A stretch of DNA of 64,000 bases from Pseudomonas viridiflava (GCF_900573885.1 NZ_UPSE01000198.1:124001-188000); one strand, 5' to 3'. Positions 16,110 to 25,520 are shown, numbered from the stretch's first letter. A program made the numbers and translations. The notes: generated by a model not told the origin, from the sequence alone.

Positions 16110-17378
16110 TCACTTCCCAAACCTGTCCACCAACTCCCCCGCGAACCCCTTTAACCCCGCAAATTCCTCAAAGTCGGGCGAATAATCCATCCGCTCCGGC
16201 CACTGCTCAGCCGCCCCCTTGTGCCAATACAAAATGGCGTCGTGCCCCACAATCGCGTCGGGCATCTGCCGGCGCGTGTATTCCCAAGGCTCACCGTTCA
16301 CCCAGCGCCATTCGCGGCTGACATCGTCCGGTTCGCCATCGATCGATACAGTGATCAATTGGCCGTTTTCGAAGGTGTAAAAATAACGCAGGTAAAGTTC
16401 ATCATCCGAGCCGCTGAGCCAGACGCTGCATACCTCGCCGTTCGGTTTGCGGGTAACCCTCACTTCCACTTCATTGCGGTAAGGCCAGACGGCCGAGACG
16501 GGCAGGGACACGCGGGAGTCGCTGGTGAGATAGGTCTCGCCCGGCGCCAGCTGGCAGGTGTCGTTGTGCAACCGGGCCTTCTGCGCCGGGTTCCACTGCC
16601 AGCCGTTTTCACGCGTGGGCACAGCGGCGTAGGCGTTGAGCAAGTCGCGGCTAAACGTGCGTTCCTCTTCACCAAAATGGCCCCGCACGCGCTTCATGAC
16701 TTCTTCACGGCTCGCCCACGGCACATTACTGGCCTTCTGCAGCCCGCATTCGGCTACTCCGGGGTTTGCCCTGGAGCCCTGTGAATAGCTCATCACGATG
16801 CCTTGGGCAAGAATCTCCCCGCGCTCAACTCCATCGGCCCAGCAGGCGAGCGAGAAGTCCACGGTTCGAAGCTCACAGCCTTTGGCGCACTCAATGTATT
16901 CCATGCTTATTTCATAGATACCGAAGGTGCCGCCTCCATCTTCAACAACCGGGGCAAAATCCAGGTTTAGCGTATGTGCATCGACCGCACGCATCTGCTC
17001 CGCCGGCAACACGCTGGACACCACGCGGTTTCGTGTACTGGTGCAGCGCTCAAATCTGGGAAGAATATCGAAGCGGGGTTTCACACCGCAGTTCGAACGC
17101 GATGTGGTGGTTTCAGTGGTGTTCGGCGAGCCTTCCACGAGTGGGTTGTAGCCGACTCGCACCTTCACTCGCCACTGGCTGACGGGCGCGGCGTTGGGGT
17201 CCAGGGTGCGCAGGGTGATGCGGTGGTTTTCAGGGGCTACGGGTTGGGCGGCGTGCAGGGAAGGGGCGCCGAGGGCGATGAGCAGCAAAAGCGTCAGGCG
17301 CAGCAGGGGTTTGGGCAGCTGAAGCGGGTTTGCACGGCACCGCGGCGCAGGTTTTTGTTGTTGTTCTGTGGAGGGCAT
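16110..17378 (-). CDS. Unknown exported protein, tandem paralogue 1
   Basis: 422 residues from the ATG at 17378, chosen to match paralogue 2. A polar head (MPSTEQQQKP) precedes a hydrophobic signal (LLRLTLLLLIALGAPSLHA) cut near HAA, so it is likely periplasmic or secreted. After AQPVAPENHRITLRTLDPNA come eight Cys shared by all three copies: NC, RC, CxxxxC in CAKGC, ACW, ECGL, TCQ and VCS. I do not recognise a domain. The region GEPWEYTRRQMPD and the ending LVDRFGK are shared too. Its Shine-Dalgarno site is weaker than that of paralogue 2 (AATGAACC against AAGGAACC). Confidence 0.75.
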   Translation of the reverse strand: MPSTEQQQKPAPRCRANPLQLPKPLLRLTLLLLIALGAPSLHAAQPVAPENHRITLRTLDPNAAPVSQWRVKVRVGYNPLVEGSPNTTETTTSRSNCGVKPRFDILPRFERCTSTRNRVVSSVLPAEQMRAVDAHTLNLDFAPVVEDGGGTFGIYEISMEYIECAKGCELRTVDFSLACWADGVERGEILAQGIVMSYSQGSRANPGVAECGLQKASNVPWASREEVMKRVRGHFGEEERTFSRDLLNAYAAVPTRENGWQWNPAQKARLHNDTCQLAPGETYLTSDSRVSLPVSAVWPYRNEVEVRVTRKPNGEVCSVWLSGSDDELYLRYFYTFENGQLITVSIDGEPDDVSREWRWVNGEPWEYTRRQMPDAIVGHDAILYWHKGAAEQWPERMDYSPDFEEFAGLKGFAGELVDRFGK

Positions 17379-17481
17379 TCGGCACCGGTTCATTGGACAT
17401 TTAGTGGGTTAAGGCGTGCGACCTTGGCACTCGCGCAAGCCGGAAGACTCTGGATTACGCTTGCCTTGCCAGATCCAAACC

Positions 17482-18783
17482 TCACTTTCCAAACCGCTCC
17501 GCCATCTCTCGCGCCAACTTGTTCAGCGCAGCGAATTCTTTCAGGTCTGGCGAGTAATCCATCCGCTCCGGCCACAACTGCGCTGCCGTCCTGTGCCAAT
17601 AAACAACCTTGTCGGCGGCGATCCCGGCGCCCGAGCCGGGCACTCGGCGGGTGTATTCCCATGGCTCGCCGTTAACCCAGCGCCATTCGCGGGTCACGTC
17701 GCCCGGTTCGTTGTCGGTCGAGACATGCTTCAACTGGCCGTTTTCGAAGGTGTAGACATAACCCCGGTAAAGCTCATCACCGGTGCCACTGAGCTTGACT
17801 GTGCACACCTCACCGTTGGGTTTGCTGGTAAGGCTCACGTCCACTTCATTGTGATACGGCCAGCCCACCGAGACGGGCAGCGACGCGCGCAGATCGCTAT
17901 GGACTAAATACTCGCCCTTCGCCACGGGGCAGTTGTTGTACAACGGCACGGGCTTTTGCGCGGGGTTCCATTGCCAGTCTCCGTCGCGGGTGGGAATGGC
18001 TGCGAAGAGGGTGAGCATGTCCTTGCTGAAGGTGTGCTGTTCATCGCCGAAGTGGCCGCGCACGTATTGCATCACCTTTGCCCGGTTGGAGCGGTTGGTC
18101 CAGGTGCCTGTATCGGGCGCCTGCAGGCCGCACTTGGCAGTGGCTGGATTGGCTTTGGCGCCGTGTGTGTAGCTCATCACCATACCGTTATCCACCACCT
18201 CGCCGGGGTCGACTTCTTCGCCCCAGCAGGACAGCCCCAACTCCACACGCTCGACTACGCAGCCCTTCGGACAGGTGGCGTATTCCAGCACCACATCCGT
18301 GATGCCAAAGGCGGCGCCCTGGTCCTCAACCACCGGGGCGAAGTCCAGGTTCAACGTTCGCGCATTGGCGGCCCGCATCTGTGCGGCCGGCAATGATCGG
18401 GACACTGTCCGGTTGTACGTATTGGTGCATTGTCTCAATGACCACCCCCTGTTAAAGGCGCCAGAGCCTTTGCAGTTGTCGCGTGAGGTGGTGGTTACAG
18501 TGGTATTGGGCGCGCCTTCCTCCAGAGGGTAGTAATACGCCCACACCTTCATCCGCCATTGACCGACTGGTACGGCGTTGGGGTCCAGGGTGCGCAGGGT
18601 GATGCGGTGGTTTTCGGGGGCTACGGGTTGGGCGGCGTTGAGGAAAGGAGCGCTGAGCGAGACGAGCAGCAAAAGCGTCAGACGAACCAAGGGTTTCGGC
18701 AGCTGAAGCGGGCGGCTGTTGGCGTGGCAGCGACTTGCATGGGCAGGCAGCGAAGGTTTCTGTTGTTGTTCTGTTGAGGCCAT
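17482..18783 (-). CDS. Unknown exported protein, tandem paralogue 2
   Basis: 433 residues from the ATG at 18783; the frame is open to 18906 but AAGGAACC and alignment with its neighbours support 18783. The head MASTEQQQKP precedes a longer polar stretch and the signal LVRLTLLLLVSLSAPFLNA. The mature part begins AQPVAPENHRITLRTLDPNA exactly as in paralogue 1. The eight shared Cys are present, including TCPKGC and SCWGEE. The end is EMAERFGK. Paralogues 1 and 2 and their flanking spacers are the closest pair, so this is a recent duplication. Function unknown; four disulfides are possible. Confidence 0.75.
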   Translation of the reverse strand: MASTEQQQKPSLPAHASRCHANSRPLQLPKPLVRLTLLLLVSLSAPFLNAAQPVAPENHRITLRTLDPNAVPVGQWRMKVWAYYYPLEEGAPNTTVTTTSRDNCKGSGAFNRGWSLRQCTNTYNRTVSRSLPAAQMRAANARTLNLDFAPVVEDQGAAFGITDVVLEYATCPKGCVVERVELGLSCWGEEVDPGEVVDNGMVMSYTHGAKANPATAKCGLQAPDTGTWTNRSNRAKVMQYVRGHFGDEQHTFSKDMLTLFAAIPTRDGDWQWNPAQKPVPLYNNCPVAKGEYLVHSDLRASLPVSVGWPYHNEVDVSLTSKPNGEVCTVKLSGTGDELYRGYVYTFENGQLKHVSTDNEPGDVTREWRWVNGEPWEYTRRVPGSGAGIAADKVVYWHRTAAQLWPERMDYSPDLKEFAALNKLAREMAERFGK

Positions 18784-18895
18784 TTCGGCACCGGTTCCTT
18801 GAACATTTAGTGGGGTGGGGCGTGGGGCCTTGGTATCCGCGCGCGGGAAGACTTTGAATGACGCCTGACTTGCCCAGATCACATCTGTGCAAACC

Positions 18896-20104
18896 TCATT
18901 TTCCAAACCGCTCCACCATCTCTCGCGCCAACCCGTTCAGCGCGGCAAATTCTTTCAGGTCCGGCGAAAAATCCATCTGCTTCGGCCACTGTTTAGCCGC
19001 GTCCTTGTGCCAATACGAGACGGCATCGTGGCCGTACACCGAAGCCGGTCTTTCCCGGAGCATGTATTCCCACGGCTCGTTGTTTGCCCAGCGCCATTCG
19101 CGCTTTGAATCGTCCGGCGCGCCGTAGGTGGAAACGATCACCAACTGGCCTTTTGCATAGCCGTAGGTAAAGCGCAGGTTCTGTTCGTCGCCGGTGCCGC
19201 TCAGCGCCACCTGGCACACTTCGCCATCCGGTTTGCGGGTGACTTCAACTGCCACTTCATTTCGGTACGGCCAGCCGGGCGACACGGGAAGGGTGGCGAG
19301 CAATTCATGCCTGAGGAAGGTCTGGTTTTCCGGCAACGGGCAGCGCGTGTAAACGTTGTCGTCAACGCGCGCGGCGTTCCATTGCCAACCGTGGTCACGC
19401 GTTGGAATGGCGGAGAAAATATTCAGCATGTCGTTGCTGAACAGTTGCTGGTCATCGCCGAAGTGGCCCCGCACATACTTCATCACCATGTCGCGGTTGG
19501 CCCAGGTGGTTTCGTCGCCAAGCTTCAGCCCGCACTGCGCGGCGGCCGGGTTGGCTTTGGCGCCGCGCGAATAGCTGAGCAGCAGGTTGCCGGCCAGTAC
19601 GTCACCGCGCTCAAGGTCTTCCGCCCAGCAGGTGAGCCGCACAAACACGTACTTGACCTCGCAGCCCTCGGCGCAGGGTTTATAGCGCAGGGCCATTTCC
19701 TTCATGACGAAAGTGCCGCCGCCGTCTTCGATCACCGGAGCGAAATCCAGATTCAGCGTGTGTGCATCTACCGCGCGCATTTGCGCAGCCGGTAACGGGC
19801 GAGTCACCAGGCGGTTGCGTGTGCGCTCGCAGCGTTTGAATGACGGCAGAATCGTGTAGGCCGCTTGCGGCGCACAGTTGTCGCGCGACTTGGTGGTTTC
19901 CGTGGTGTTGGGCGAGCCCTGCACCAGCGGCTCGTAATCCGTCTCCACCAGAACTCGCCATTGGCCTACCGGCGTCACGTTCGGGTCCATCACGCGAACG
20001 GTGATGCGGTGGTTCTCAGGCGCCAGCGGTGTGGCTGCGTAAAGCGCCGGCGCAACGAGGGAGAGGCTTGTCAGCAGAGCCAGGCACCGCAGCGGATTTG
20101 GCAT
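18896..20104 (-). CDS. Unknown exported protein, tandem paralogue 3 (coupled copy)
   Basis: 402 residues from the ATG at 20104, which shares its A with the TGA of the upstream gene. The signal peptide is short and starts at once (MPNPLRCLALLTSLSLVAPALYA). The mature protein begins TPLAPENHRITVRVMDPNV and has the same eight Cys (NC, RC, CAEGC, TCW, QCGL, RCP, VCQ). It ends EMVERFGK. It lacks the QQQKP head of copies 1 and 2, so it probably keeps the ancestral arrangement. No known domain seen. Confidence 0.75.
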   Translation of the reverse strand: MPNPLRCLALLTSLSLVAPALYAATPLAPENHRITVRVMDPNVTPVGQWRVLVETDYEPLVQGSPNTTETTKSRDNCAPQAAYTILPSFKRCERTRNRLVTRPLPAAQMRAVDAHTLNLDFAPVIEDGGGTFVMKEMALRYKPCAEGCEVKYVFVRLTCWAEDLERGDVLAGNLLLSYSRGAKANPAAAQCGLKLGDETTWANRDMVMKYVRGHFGDDQQLFSNDMLNIFSAIPTRDHGWQWNAARVDDNVYTRCPLPENQTFLRHELLATLPVSPGWPYRNEVAVEVTRKPDGEVCQVALSGTGDEQNLRFTYGYAKGQLVIVSTYGAPDDSKREWRWANNEPWEYMLRERPASVYGHDAVSYWHKDAAKQWPKQMDFSPDLKEFAALNGLAREMVERFGK

Positions 20105-20601
20105 CAAATGCGCGTGCCCGTTGAACTGCGGGCGTCGCGTTTCTGCAGAATCAGCGAGGCTTCGGTGAACGCGGTCTGGAAGGTTTCTCCACCCACCCAT
20201 TCCACGGCCGCGTCTTCCTCTTCGTTGTGGAACAGACCGCGATAAACGATCAGCAAGCCCATCATGAAATCCGTGGCGGGCTCTTCAGCTTCCTCAGCCA
20301 CCACCAGCTCCAGCACCGGGTACTGCAAGAACACCAGGCACATCGCCAACAGGCTGATGCCCTCGGCGGCGCGCATGGTCTGGAACAGGTCATCGAACAG
20401 CGCCGGGTCGAAACCGTTTTCTTCGATGTCGGCGAAATCAAAGGTGCTCAGGTCGATTTCCACGTCATCGAACGGCTCATTGATCTGCGGGTTGGCCAGC
20501 AGCGGGTGCACCACCGAGGGTTTGCCCTTGCCTGAGCGATTCTGCTTGGCCTTGGCTTTGGCCCGCTGGGCACGTTTCTGTTGTTTGTCGGCTGAGGCCA
20601 T
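20104..20601 (-). CDS. Conserved-looking unknown protein coupled to paralogue 3
   Basis: 165 residues from ATG at 20601 (AGGAA upstream; an open frame reaches 20730). The first 30 residues are Gln/Lys/Ala-rich and very basic (MASADKQQKRAQRAKAKAKQ), then HPLLANPQINEPFDDVEIDL and an acidic, Phe-rich middle. About residues 75-140 look alpha-helical (DDLFQTMRAAEGISLLAMCLVFLQ). No signal peptide, so cytoplasmic. The stop overlaps the start of the exported paralogue (TGATG). Function unknown; the basic head could bind RNA or ribosomes, but that is only a guess. Confidence 0.7.
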   Translation of the reverse strand: MASADKQQKRAQRAKAKAKQNRSGKGKPSVVHPLLANPQINEPFDDVEIDLSTFDFADIEENGFDPALFDDLFQTMRAAEGISLLAMCLVFLQYPVLELVVAEEAEEPATDFMMGLLIVYRGLFHNEEEDAAVEWVGGETFQTAFTEASLILQKRDARSSTGTRI

Positions 20602-20743
20602 GGGCGCGAGTTCCTGTCTGGGGCGGCCACCGAAGTGGCAGAAGAAGGCGCTCAGTGTAATTAATCCTGGCGCCTTCTGTTGCCCCGAAGCTGCAAACGC
20701 ATCCGCAATTGTCAGGCTTGCACCCGGCAATCGCGGCCAGCGC

Positions 20744-21514
20744 TTACTGGTTCTCTACGCTTTTCACCGCCTTGAGAATCACCTCGGCCACCTCGGCAGG
20801 CTGCGATTGCTGCGGCACGTGGCTGGTGTTCAGCTCGCTCAGCTGGGCGCCGATGCGCTTGGCTGAAGAGCGCTGAACGTCGGGGTGAATCATCCGGTCG
20901 CTGGTAGCCAGCACGTACCAGGACGGTTTGGTTTTCCACGCGGCAACGGTGGTGCGCTCGTCAAAGGCCGAGGCTTTGATTGGCCCCTGGGTGGCGGTCA
21001 TGATGGCGGTTTGCGCGGCCGGCAGGTCCTGGGCGAAGTCTTTGGCCATGCCTTCGGGGGTCAGGTACAGGTAGCCGCTGGCGTCTGGCTTGATCTGGCT
21101 GATGCCCGGTGGCGTCGGCGCGCCTTTGCCTTGTTCACCGGTGGCCTGGCCGGCGTCCGGCGCGAAGGCGGCGACGTAGACCAGCGCACTGACGTTGCTC
21201 TGATTGCCGGCCTCACTGATAACGGTGCCGCCCCAGGAGTGGCCCACCAGCACCACCTTGCCGGGCTGGTTGCGCAGCACGCGCTGGGTGGCGGCCACGT
21301 CGTCGGTCAATGAGGTGAGCGGGTTCTGTACCACGGTCACGGCAACGCCTTTGGCTTGCAGCAGCGGAACCACTTTGGCCCAGTCCGAACCGTCGGCAAA
21401 TGCGCCGTGTACGATGACCACCGAAGGCGCGGTATTCTCGGCGTGGCTTGCGGTGGCGAAGGCGCCGGCGATAGCGAAGGCGGCGATGGCAGATTTCAGC
21501 TTGAACGTTTTCAT
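20744..21514 (-). CDS. Exported alpha/beta hydrolase
   Basis: 256 residues with a signal peptide (KLKSAIAAFAIAGAFATASHA), so periplasmic. The hydrolase fold is plain: oxyanion loop VVIVHGAFADGSDW, nucleophile elbow GHSWGG near residues 91-96, an acid in ATSDRMIHPD, and the catalytic His in NTSHVPQQSQP near 236. This is the subfamily often called salicylate esterase or EstC-like in annotation. The true substrate is unknown. It faces the HD/LuxR regulator gene with 89 bases between, which suggests regulation by it. Confidence 0.85.
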   Translation of the reverse strand: MKTFKLKSAIAAFAIAGAFATASHAENTAPSVVIVHGAFADGSDWAKVVPLLQAKGVAVTVVQNPLTSLTDDVAATQRVLRNQPGKVVLVGHSWGGTVISEAGNQSNVSALVYVAAFAPDAGQATGEQGKGAPTPPGISQIKPDASGYLYLTPEGMAKDFAQDLPAAQTAIMTATQGPIKASAFDERTTVAAWKTKPSWYVLATSDRMIHPDVQRSSAKRIGAQLSELNTSHVPQQSQPAEVAEVILKAVKSVENQ

Positions 21515-21603
21515 GGGGTGATCTCCTGTGTGGGTAGCTCCAGTTTGCTGACCGACCCGGTTGTCAGGTATCGGTCATTTATCCGACCCAGGGAGTTTTT
21601 TTC

Positions 21604-23043
21604 ATGGAAAGCGCAGGGCAGTACGGCATCTCGTTGGGCGCAGCGCTCGATGCCATTTCGCAGGTCGGCGACCTCAGCATGGGCCAGCCCCTGGGCCATT
21701 CGCAGCGCGTAGGGCGCCTGGCGCGGCAGCTGGCGCAGGCCGCGGGTGAGTCGGGCGAGCAACTGGCCGCGGTGGAACAGGTGGCGCTGCTGCGCTGGTC
21801 GGGCTGCACCGCCAACGCCGAAGACTTCAACCATTTGGTGGGCGATGACGTGGCCGGTCGCCGCGCCATGCTCGACAACACCCTCAGCGCCGAGGACATG
21901 CAGGCTGTGCACCGGGCCGCGCCGCTCGCCGTGGTGCACTGCGAAGTGGCCGGTGAAATCGGCAAAACCCTCGAACTTGGCAGCGAGGTGGAAACCGCCT
22001 TGCGCCGGGTTTTCGAAACCTACGACGGCAGCGGTCGGCCGCTGGGTTTGAGCCGTGAGCAGATTCCGCAGGCGGCGTATCAGGTGGTGCTGGCCGGCGA
22101 CCTCGACATTCTCAGTCGCGCGCATGGCGTGGACCATGCGCTGCGCTGGATCGGCCAGCAAGCCGACAAACGTTATCCGGCCGAGCTGGCGAACGTGGTG
22201 GTGGAAAACGGCGCCCAGTGGTTGAGCCAATTGCACATGCCGCCGGACGCTACCCGCCATGCCGGGGCTCAGCGCCCGGTGTGCATGACGCTGGTGGGCG
22301 ACATGATCGATCTAAAATTGCCATTCCTCGCCGGCCATTCACGGCAAGTGGCCCATGTGGCCGTGGAGGCAGGGCGTTTGTGGGGCTTGTCCCAGCCAAG
22401 CCTCACGGACCTGGGCAGGGCCGCGCTGATTCACGGGCTGGGGCGCGCGGCGGTGGCCAACCATGTGTGGAACACGGCGGGGCCGCTGCCTTATGGCGCA
22501 ACGGAACGTGTTCATCTGGTGCCGTACTGGACGCAGAAAGCCACGCGAGAGATCGACGAACTGCGCGTGCCGGGCAACATCGCCGCGCATGCCTATGAGC
22601 GCCTCGACGGCAGCGGTTATTTTCGCGGCGCGCCGGCTGAGTCGCTATGCCCGGAGAACCGTTTGTTTGCCGCCGCCGTGGCGTGGGTGGCATTGCGCGG
22701 CGCCCGGCCGTGGCGTGCCGCCCATAGCGAAAGTGAGGCCGCCGCACTGCTCAAGGACGAAGCCCGACGGGGATTGTTCGACGGCGAAATCTGCGACGCG
22801 GTCATCGCCGCCGCCCGTGGCGAACGCAAATTTGCGCAGGCAAAAAGCGCGCTGCTCAGCCCGCGCGAATGCGACATCCTCCTGGCCATCAGCAAAGGCG
22901 GCAGCAACAAGGAAGTGGCGCGCCTGCTGGACATCAGCCCGAGCACCGTGCGCACGCACATGGAAAGCATCTTCCGTAAATTGGGCTGCTCCACCCGGGC
23001 AGCGGCGACCTTGAAAGGGCTGACGCTGGGTCTGATCGCCTGA
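21604..23043 (+). CDS. Degenerate HD-GYP domain fused to a LuxR DNA-binding domain
   Basis: 479 residues. Two HD-like halves: residues about 30-200 (HSQRVGRLARQL, ETYDGSGRPLGL) and about 235-385 (GHSRQVAHVAVEAGRLWGL, then HGLGRAAV, then YERLDGSGYFRG). The HDIGK and HHExxDGxGYP motifs of active HD-GYP phosphodiesterases are reduced to HGLGR and DGSGY. The last 65 residues form a LuxR helix-turn-helix (LSPRECDILLAISKGGSNKEVA then STVRTHMESIFRKLG). It is probably a regulator that may bind a nucleotide or other ligand without cleaving it. Divergent from the exported hydrolase. Confidence 0.8.
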   Translation: MESAGQYGISLGAALDAISQVGDLSMGQPLGHSQRVGRLARQLAQAAGESGEQLAAVEQVALLRWSGCTANAEDFNHLVGDDVAGRRAMLDNTLSAEDMQAVHRAAPLAVVHCEVAGEIGKTLELGSEVETALRRVFETYDGSGRPLGLSREQIPQAAYQVVLAGDLDILSRAHGVDHALRWIGQQADKRYPAELANVVVENGAQWLSQLHMPPDATRHAGAQRPVCMTLVGDMIDLKLPFLAGHSRQVAHVAVEAGRLWGLSQPSLTDLGRAALIHGLGRAAVANHVWNTAGPLPYGATERVHLVPYWTQKATREIDELRVPGNIAAHAYERLDGSGYFRGAPAESLCPENRLFAAAVAWVALRGARPWRAAHSESEAAALLKDEARRGLFDGEICDAVIAAARGERKFAQAKSALLSPRECDILLAISKGGSNKEVARLLDISPSTVRTHMESIFRKLGCSTRAAATLKGLTLGLIA

Positions 23044-23949
23044 TCAGGGCGGCGCCGTATGCGCCCGCGCCATGGCAATAAAAGCCTTGAGCGCTGCGGA
23101 GGGATTGCGGCGGTTGGCGTAGTACAAACACAGATGGTCGCGGGGCGGCGTCCAGGCTTGCAGCACGCGCTCGAAGACACCGCTTTGCAGTTCGTCGAGC
23201 ACATCCTGCTCCATGAAAAAACCCAGCCCGACGCCGGCCTGCACTACCGCTTTGGCCACGCTGGATTCGTCCAGGGTCAGCGGCCCGTTCACGTCTAGCT
23301 GGATGACTTCGCCGTCACGCTCGAACTGCCACGCAAAAAGGGCGCCGTTGGGCAGACGCACGCGCAGGCAGCGGTGGTTAAGCAAGTCGGGCGGGGTTTG
23401 CGGGCGCCCATGGGCGGTGAAATAGTCGGGCGTGCCCACCACGGCGTAGCGCTGCGGTAGCCCCAGCGCAATGGCGATCATGTCGCTGGGCACCAGGTTT
23501 GCCGCGCGCACGCCAAGGTCGAAGCCGTCGGCAACCACGTCCACCAGCCGCCCCTCGGTCACCAGATCGACATGCACGTGCGGATAACGGCGCAAAAACT
23601 CCAGCACCAACGGCACCACCGCTGCCCGGGCGGCGCTGGCAAAGGCGTTGATGCGCAACACGCCAGACGGCCCGGCATTGTGAGCGCGCACGGTATCAAG
23701 GCCCGCGCGAACATCCTGCAAGGCCGGGCCGACCTGTTCGAGAAACAATTGCCCGGCTTCGGTCAGCGCCACGCTGCGTGTGGTGCGGTTGAACAGCCGC
23801 GTTTCCAGGCTCGCCTCCAACCTGGCTATGGTGTGGCTCAGAGCGGTGGTCGACATCCCCAGTTCAATTGCCGCCTGGCGAAACGACCCCTTGCGCGCCA
23901 CCGCCAACACCGCTTCCAGTTCATTTAGGCTAACGCGCGCATCGTGCAT
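23044..23949 (-). CDS. LysR-family regulator (SDR neighbour)
   Basis: 301 residues from ATG 23949 (AGGACA upstream); the frame is open 270 bases more but would add a non-LysR head. N-terminal helix-turn-helix: [23 protein letters not shown] then [13 protein letters not shown]. The effector domain has the [20 protein letters not shown] pattern of the CrgA-like subgroup. It is divergent from the SnoaL-SDR pair (114 bases between), so it probably controls them. Its stop is adjacent to the stop of the HD/LuxR gene. Confidence 0.87.
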   Translation of the reverse strand: MHDARVSLNELEAVLAVARKGSFRQAAIELGMSTTALSHTIARLEASLETRLFNRTTRSVALTEAGQLFLEQVGPALQDVRAGLDTVRAHNAGPSGVLRINAFASAARAAVVPLVLEFLRRYPHVHVDLVTEGRLVDVVADGFDLGVRAANLVPSDMIAIALGLPQRYAVVGTPDYFTAHGRPQTPPDLLNHRCLRVRLPNGALFAWQFERDGEVIQLDVNGPLTLDESSVAKAVVQAGVGLGFFMEQDVLDELQSGVFERVLQAWTPPRDHLCLYYANRRNPSAALKAFIAMARAHTAPP

Positions 23950-24063
23950 GGATTGTCCTGAAATTCGGGATAGGGTGTGAATGGTTGTCCCAGTTGAGCA
24001 AATAAAGGGCTGACCGGCAACATGGCCCTCGTCAGCTTCATTCCCTTCTTGCGAGGTAAGCCC

Positions 24064-24393
24064 ATGAGCCTTCAACTGCCCGACGTCGTGCAGACGTATT
24101 TCGACATCAGCAACGGCGCCGATTCCGCCAATCTGGCGCGGTGTTTCGCCGCCGACGCCGCCGTAACCGACGAAAACAAAACCCACCGGGGCCTTGAAGC
24201 CATCCGCCACTGGAAGCACGAAGCGCGGCAGGCATTCAGTTATCGGGTTGAGCCGCTACAGGCGCAGGAAGAAGACGGCGCGCTGGTGATTGCAGCGCGT
24301 GTGGTCGGCAACTTTCCCGGCAGCCCGGTGCAGCTCAAGCATCGATTCACCCTGGCAGACGGTCGCATTCAGGCGCTGGAGATCACCCTATGA
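24064..24393 (+). CDS. SnoaL-like (NTF2 fold) small protein
   Basis: 109 residues from ATG 24064, with GAGG nine bases before; an ATG at 24022 is in frame but lies in the regulatory gap. Sequence features: [16 protein letters not shown] at the start, [26 protein letters not shown] in the middle and [24 protein letters not shown] at the end. This is the pattern of NTF2-like SnoaL-type proteins, which act as isomerases, hydratases or binding proteins. It overlaps the SDR start by four bases (ATGA), so they work in the same unit. Confidence 0.8.
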   Translation: MSLQLPDVVQTYFDISNGADSANLARCFAADAAVTDENKTHRGLEAIRHWKHEARQAFSYRVEPLQAQEEDGALVIAARVVGNFPGSPVQLKHRFTLADGRIQALEITL

Positions 24394-25163
24394 ACCTCAA
24401 CCTGAATGGCAAACATGTGCTGGTTACCGGCGGCACCAAGGGAGTGGGGCGTGCGGTGGTGGAGTTGCTTCTTGAAGAGGGCGCGAAGGTGCTGACCTCT
24501 GCGCGCCAGCCCAGCGCTGACCTGGCGCCCGAGCTGTTGGTGACGGCAGACCTGTCCACGCCCGAAGGCTGCGCTGATCTGGTGGCCGAGACCACACGCC
24601 GGCTCGGTCATGTCGACATCATCGTTCATGTACTGGGCGGCTCGTCGGCGCCGGGCGGCGGCTTTGCGGCGCTGAGCGAAACCCACTGGCAGCAGGAGCT
24701 GGCCCTCAACCTGCTGCCCGCCGTGCGCCTGGACCGTGCGTTGCTGCCGGCCATGGTGCAGCGTAAAGCGGGCGTGATCATCCACGTCACCTCAATCCAG
24801 AACCGCCTCCCGCTGCCAGAAGCAACCACGGCATACGCCGCGGCCAAGGCTGCACTTTCCACCTACAGCAAAAGTCTCTCGAAGGAAGTGTCGCCACACG
24901 GCGTGCGCGTGGTGCGGGTGTCGCCCGGTTGGGTTGAAACCGAAGCGTCGGTGGCGCTGGCCCAACGTCTGGCACACGAAGCAGGCACCGACTATGACGG
25001 CGGCAAGCAGATGATCATGGATGCTCTGGGCGGCATTCCCTTGGGGCGTCCAAGCAAGCCGAAAGAGGTGGCCGAACTGATCGCCTTCCTGGCATCGCCA
25101 CGTGCAGCGTCGATAACCGGCACGGAATTCACTATTGATGGCGGTACGGTTCCAACGGCGTAA
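24390..25163 (+). CDS. Short-chain dehydrogenase/reductase
   Basis: 257 residues, classical SDR. The NAD(P) motif is [11 protein letters not shown] near residues 14-24; the later catalytic residues are Ser in VTSIQNR (about 132), Tyr in [10 protein letters not shown] (about 148) and Lys four residues on. The ending [14 protein letters not shown] is typical. The cofactor preference looks NADP (TKG at the loop, SARQ after strand 2). Coupled to the SnoaL-like gene; the substrate is unknown. A perfect hairpin follows the gene. Confidence 0.9.
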   Translation: MNLNLNGKHVLVTGGTKGVGRAVVELLLEEGAKVLTSARQPSADLAPELLVTADLSTPEGCADLVAETTRRLGHVDIIVHVLGGSSAPGGGFAALSETHWQQELALNLLPAVRLDRALLPAMVQRKAGVIIHVTSIQNRLPLPEATTAYAAAKAALSTYSKSLSKEVSPHGVRVVRVSPGWVETEASVALAQRLAHEAGTDYDGGKQMIMDALGGIPLGRPSKPKEVAELIAFLASPRAASITGTEFTIDGGTVPTA

Positions 25164-25173
25164 ACCTCTGGAT

Positions 25174-25202
25174 GAAGCACCTGCACTGCCCGCAGGTGCT
25201 TC
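25174..25202. terminator. Bidirectional hairpin between convergent genes
   Basis: GAAGCACCTGC (25174-25184) pairs without mismatch with GCAGGTGCTTC (25192-25202) across a seven-base loop. It lies between the convergent SDR and DUF4387 genes and could stop transcription from both sides; T tracts are weak. Confidence 0.65.
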
Positions 25203-25211
25203 GCTTCCACC

Positions 25212-25520
25212 TCAATCCAGCTCGATGCCCAGCAAGCGCTTGCACTGGTTCCCCGCGTGCATGTCGCGCTCCAGTTCTCCGCCCTGCGGCCAGGTGCGCG
25301 GGTAGGAGATTTTCAGAATGTTCAGGTCGGGCACCAGGTGGTGCTGCACCTGCTCGGGGTTGGCGCCGTAGAGTTCGGCGAACGCTTGGGGCGCCAGTTT
25401 TTCGCTGGTAGCGTATTTGCTGAAGCTTTCTCTGCTGTCGAAGAAGATGTCGACGGTGACCCAGAAAGGCCCGGCATTTTTCGAGCGTACGTGGCGGCTT
25501 ACGTCGTTGAGGGTGGCCAT
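25212..25520 (-). CDS. DUF4387 protein, partner of DUF1446
   Basis: 102 residues from the ATG at 25520, which shares a base with the TAA of the upstream gene (TAATG). The opening MATLNDVSRHVRSKNAGPFW and the line VTVDIFFDSRESFSKY are the DUF4387 hallmarks as I remember them. ILKISYPRTWPQGGELERDM closes the domain. No signal peptide. Function unknown; the family is found beside or fused to DUF1446/AtuA-like proteins, so the two probably form one complex or enzyme. Confidence 0.8.
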   Translation of the reverse strand: MATLNDVSRHVRSKNAGPFWVTVDIFFDSRESFSKYATSEKLAPQAFAELYGANPEQVQHHLVPDLNILKISYPRTWPQGGELERDMHAGNQCKRLLGIELD

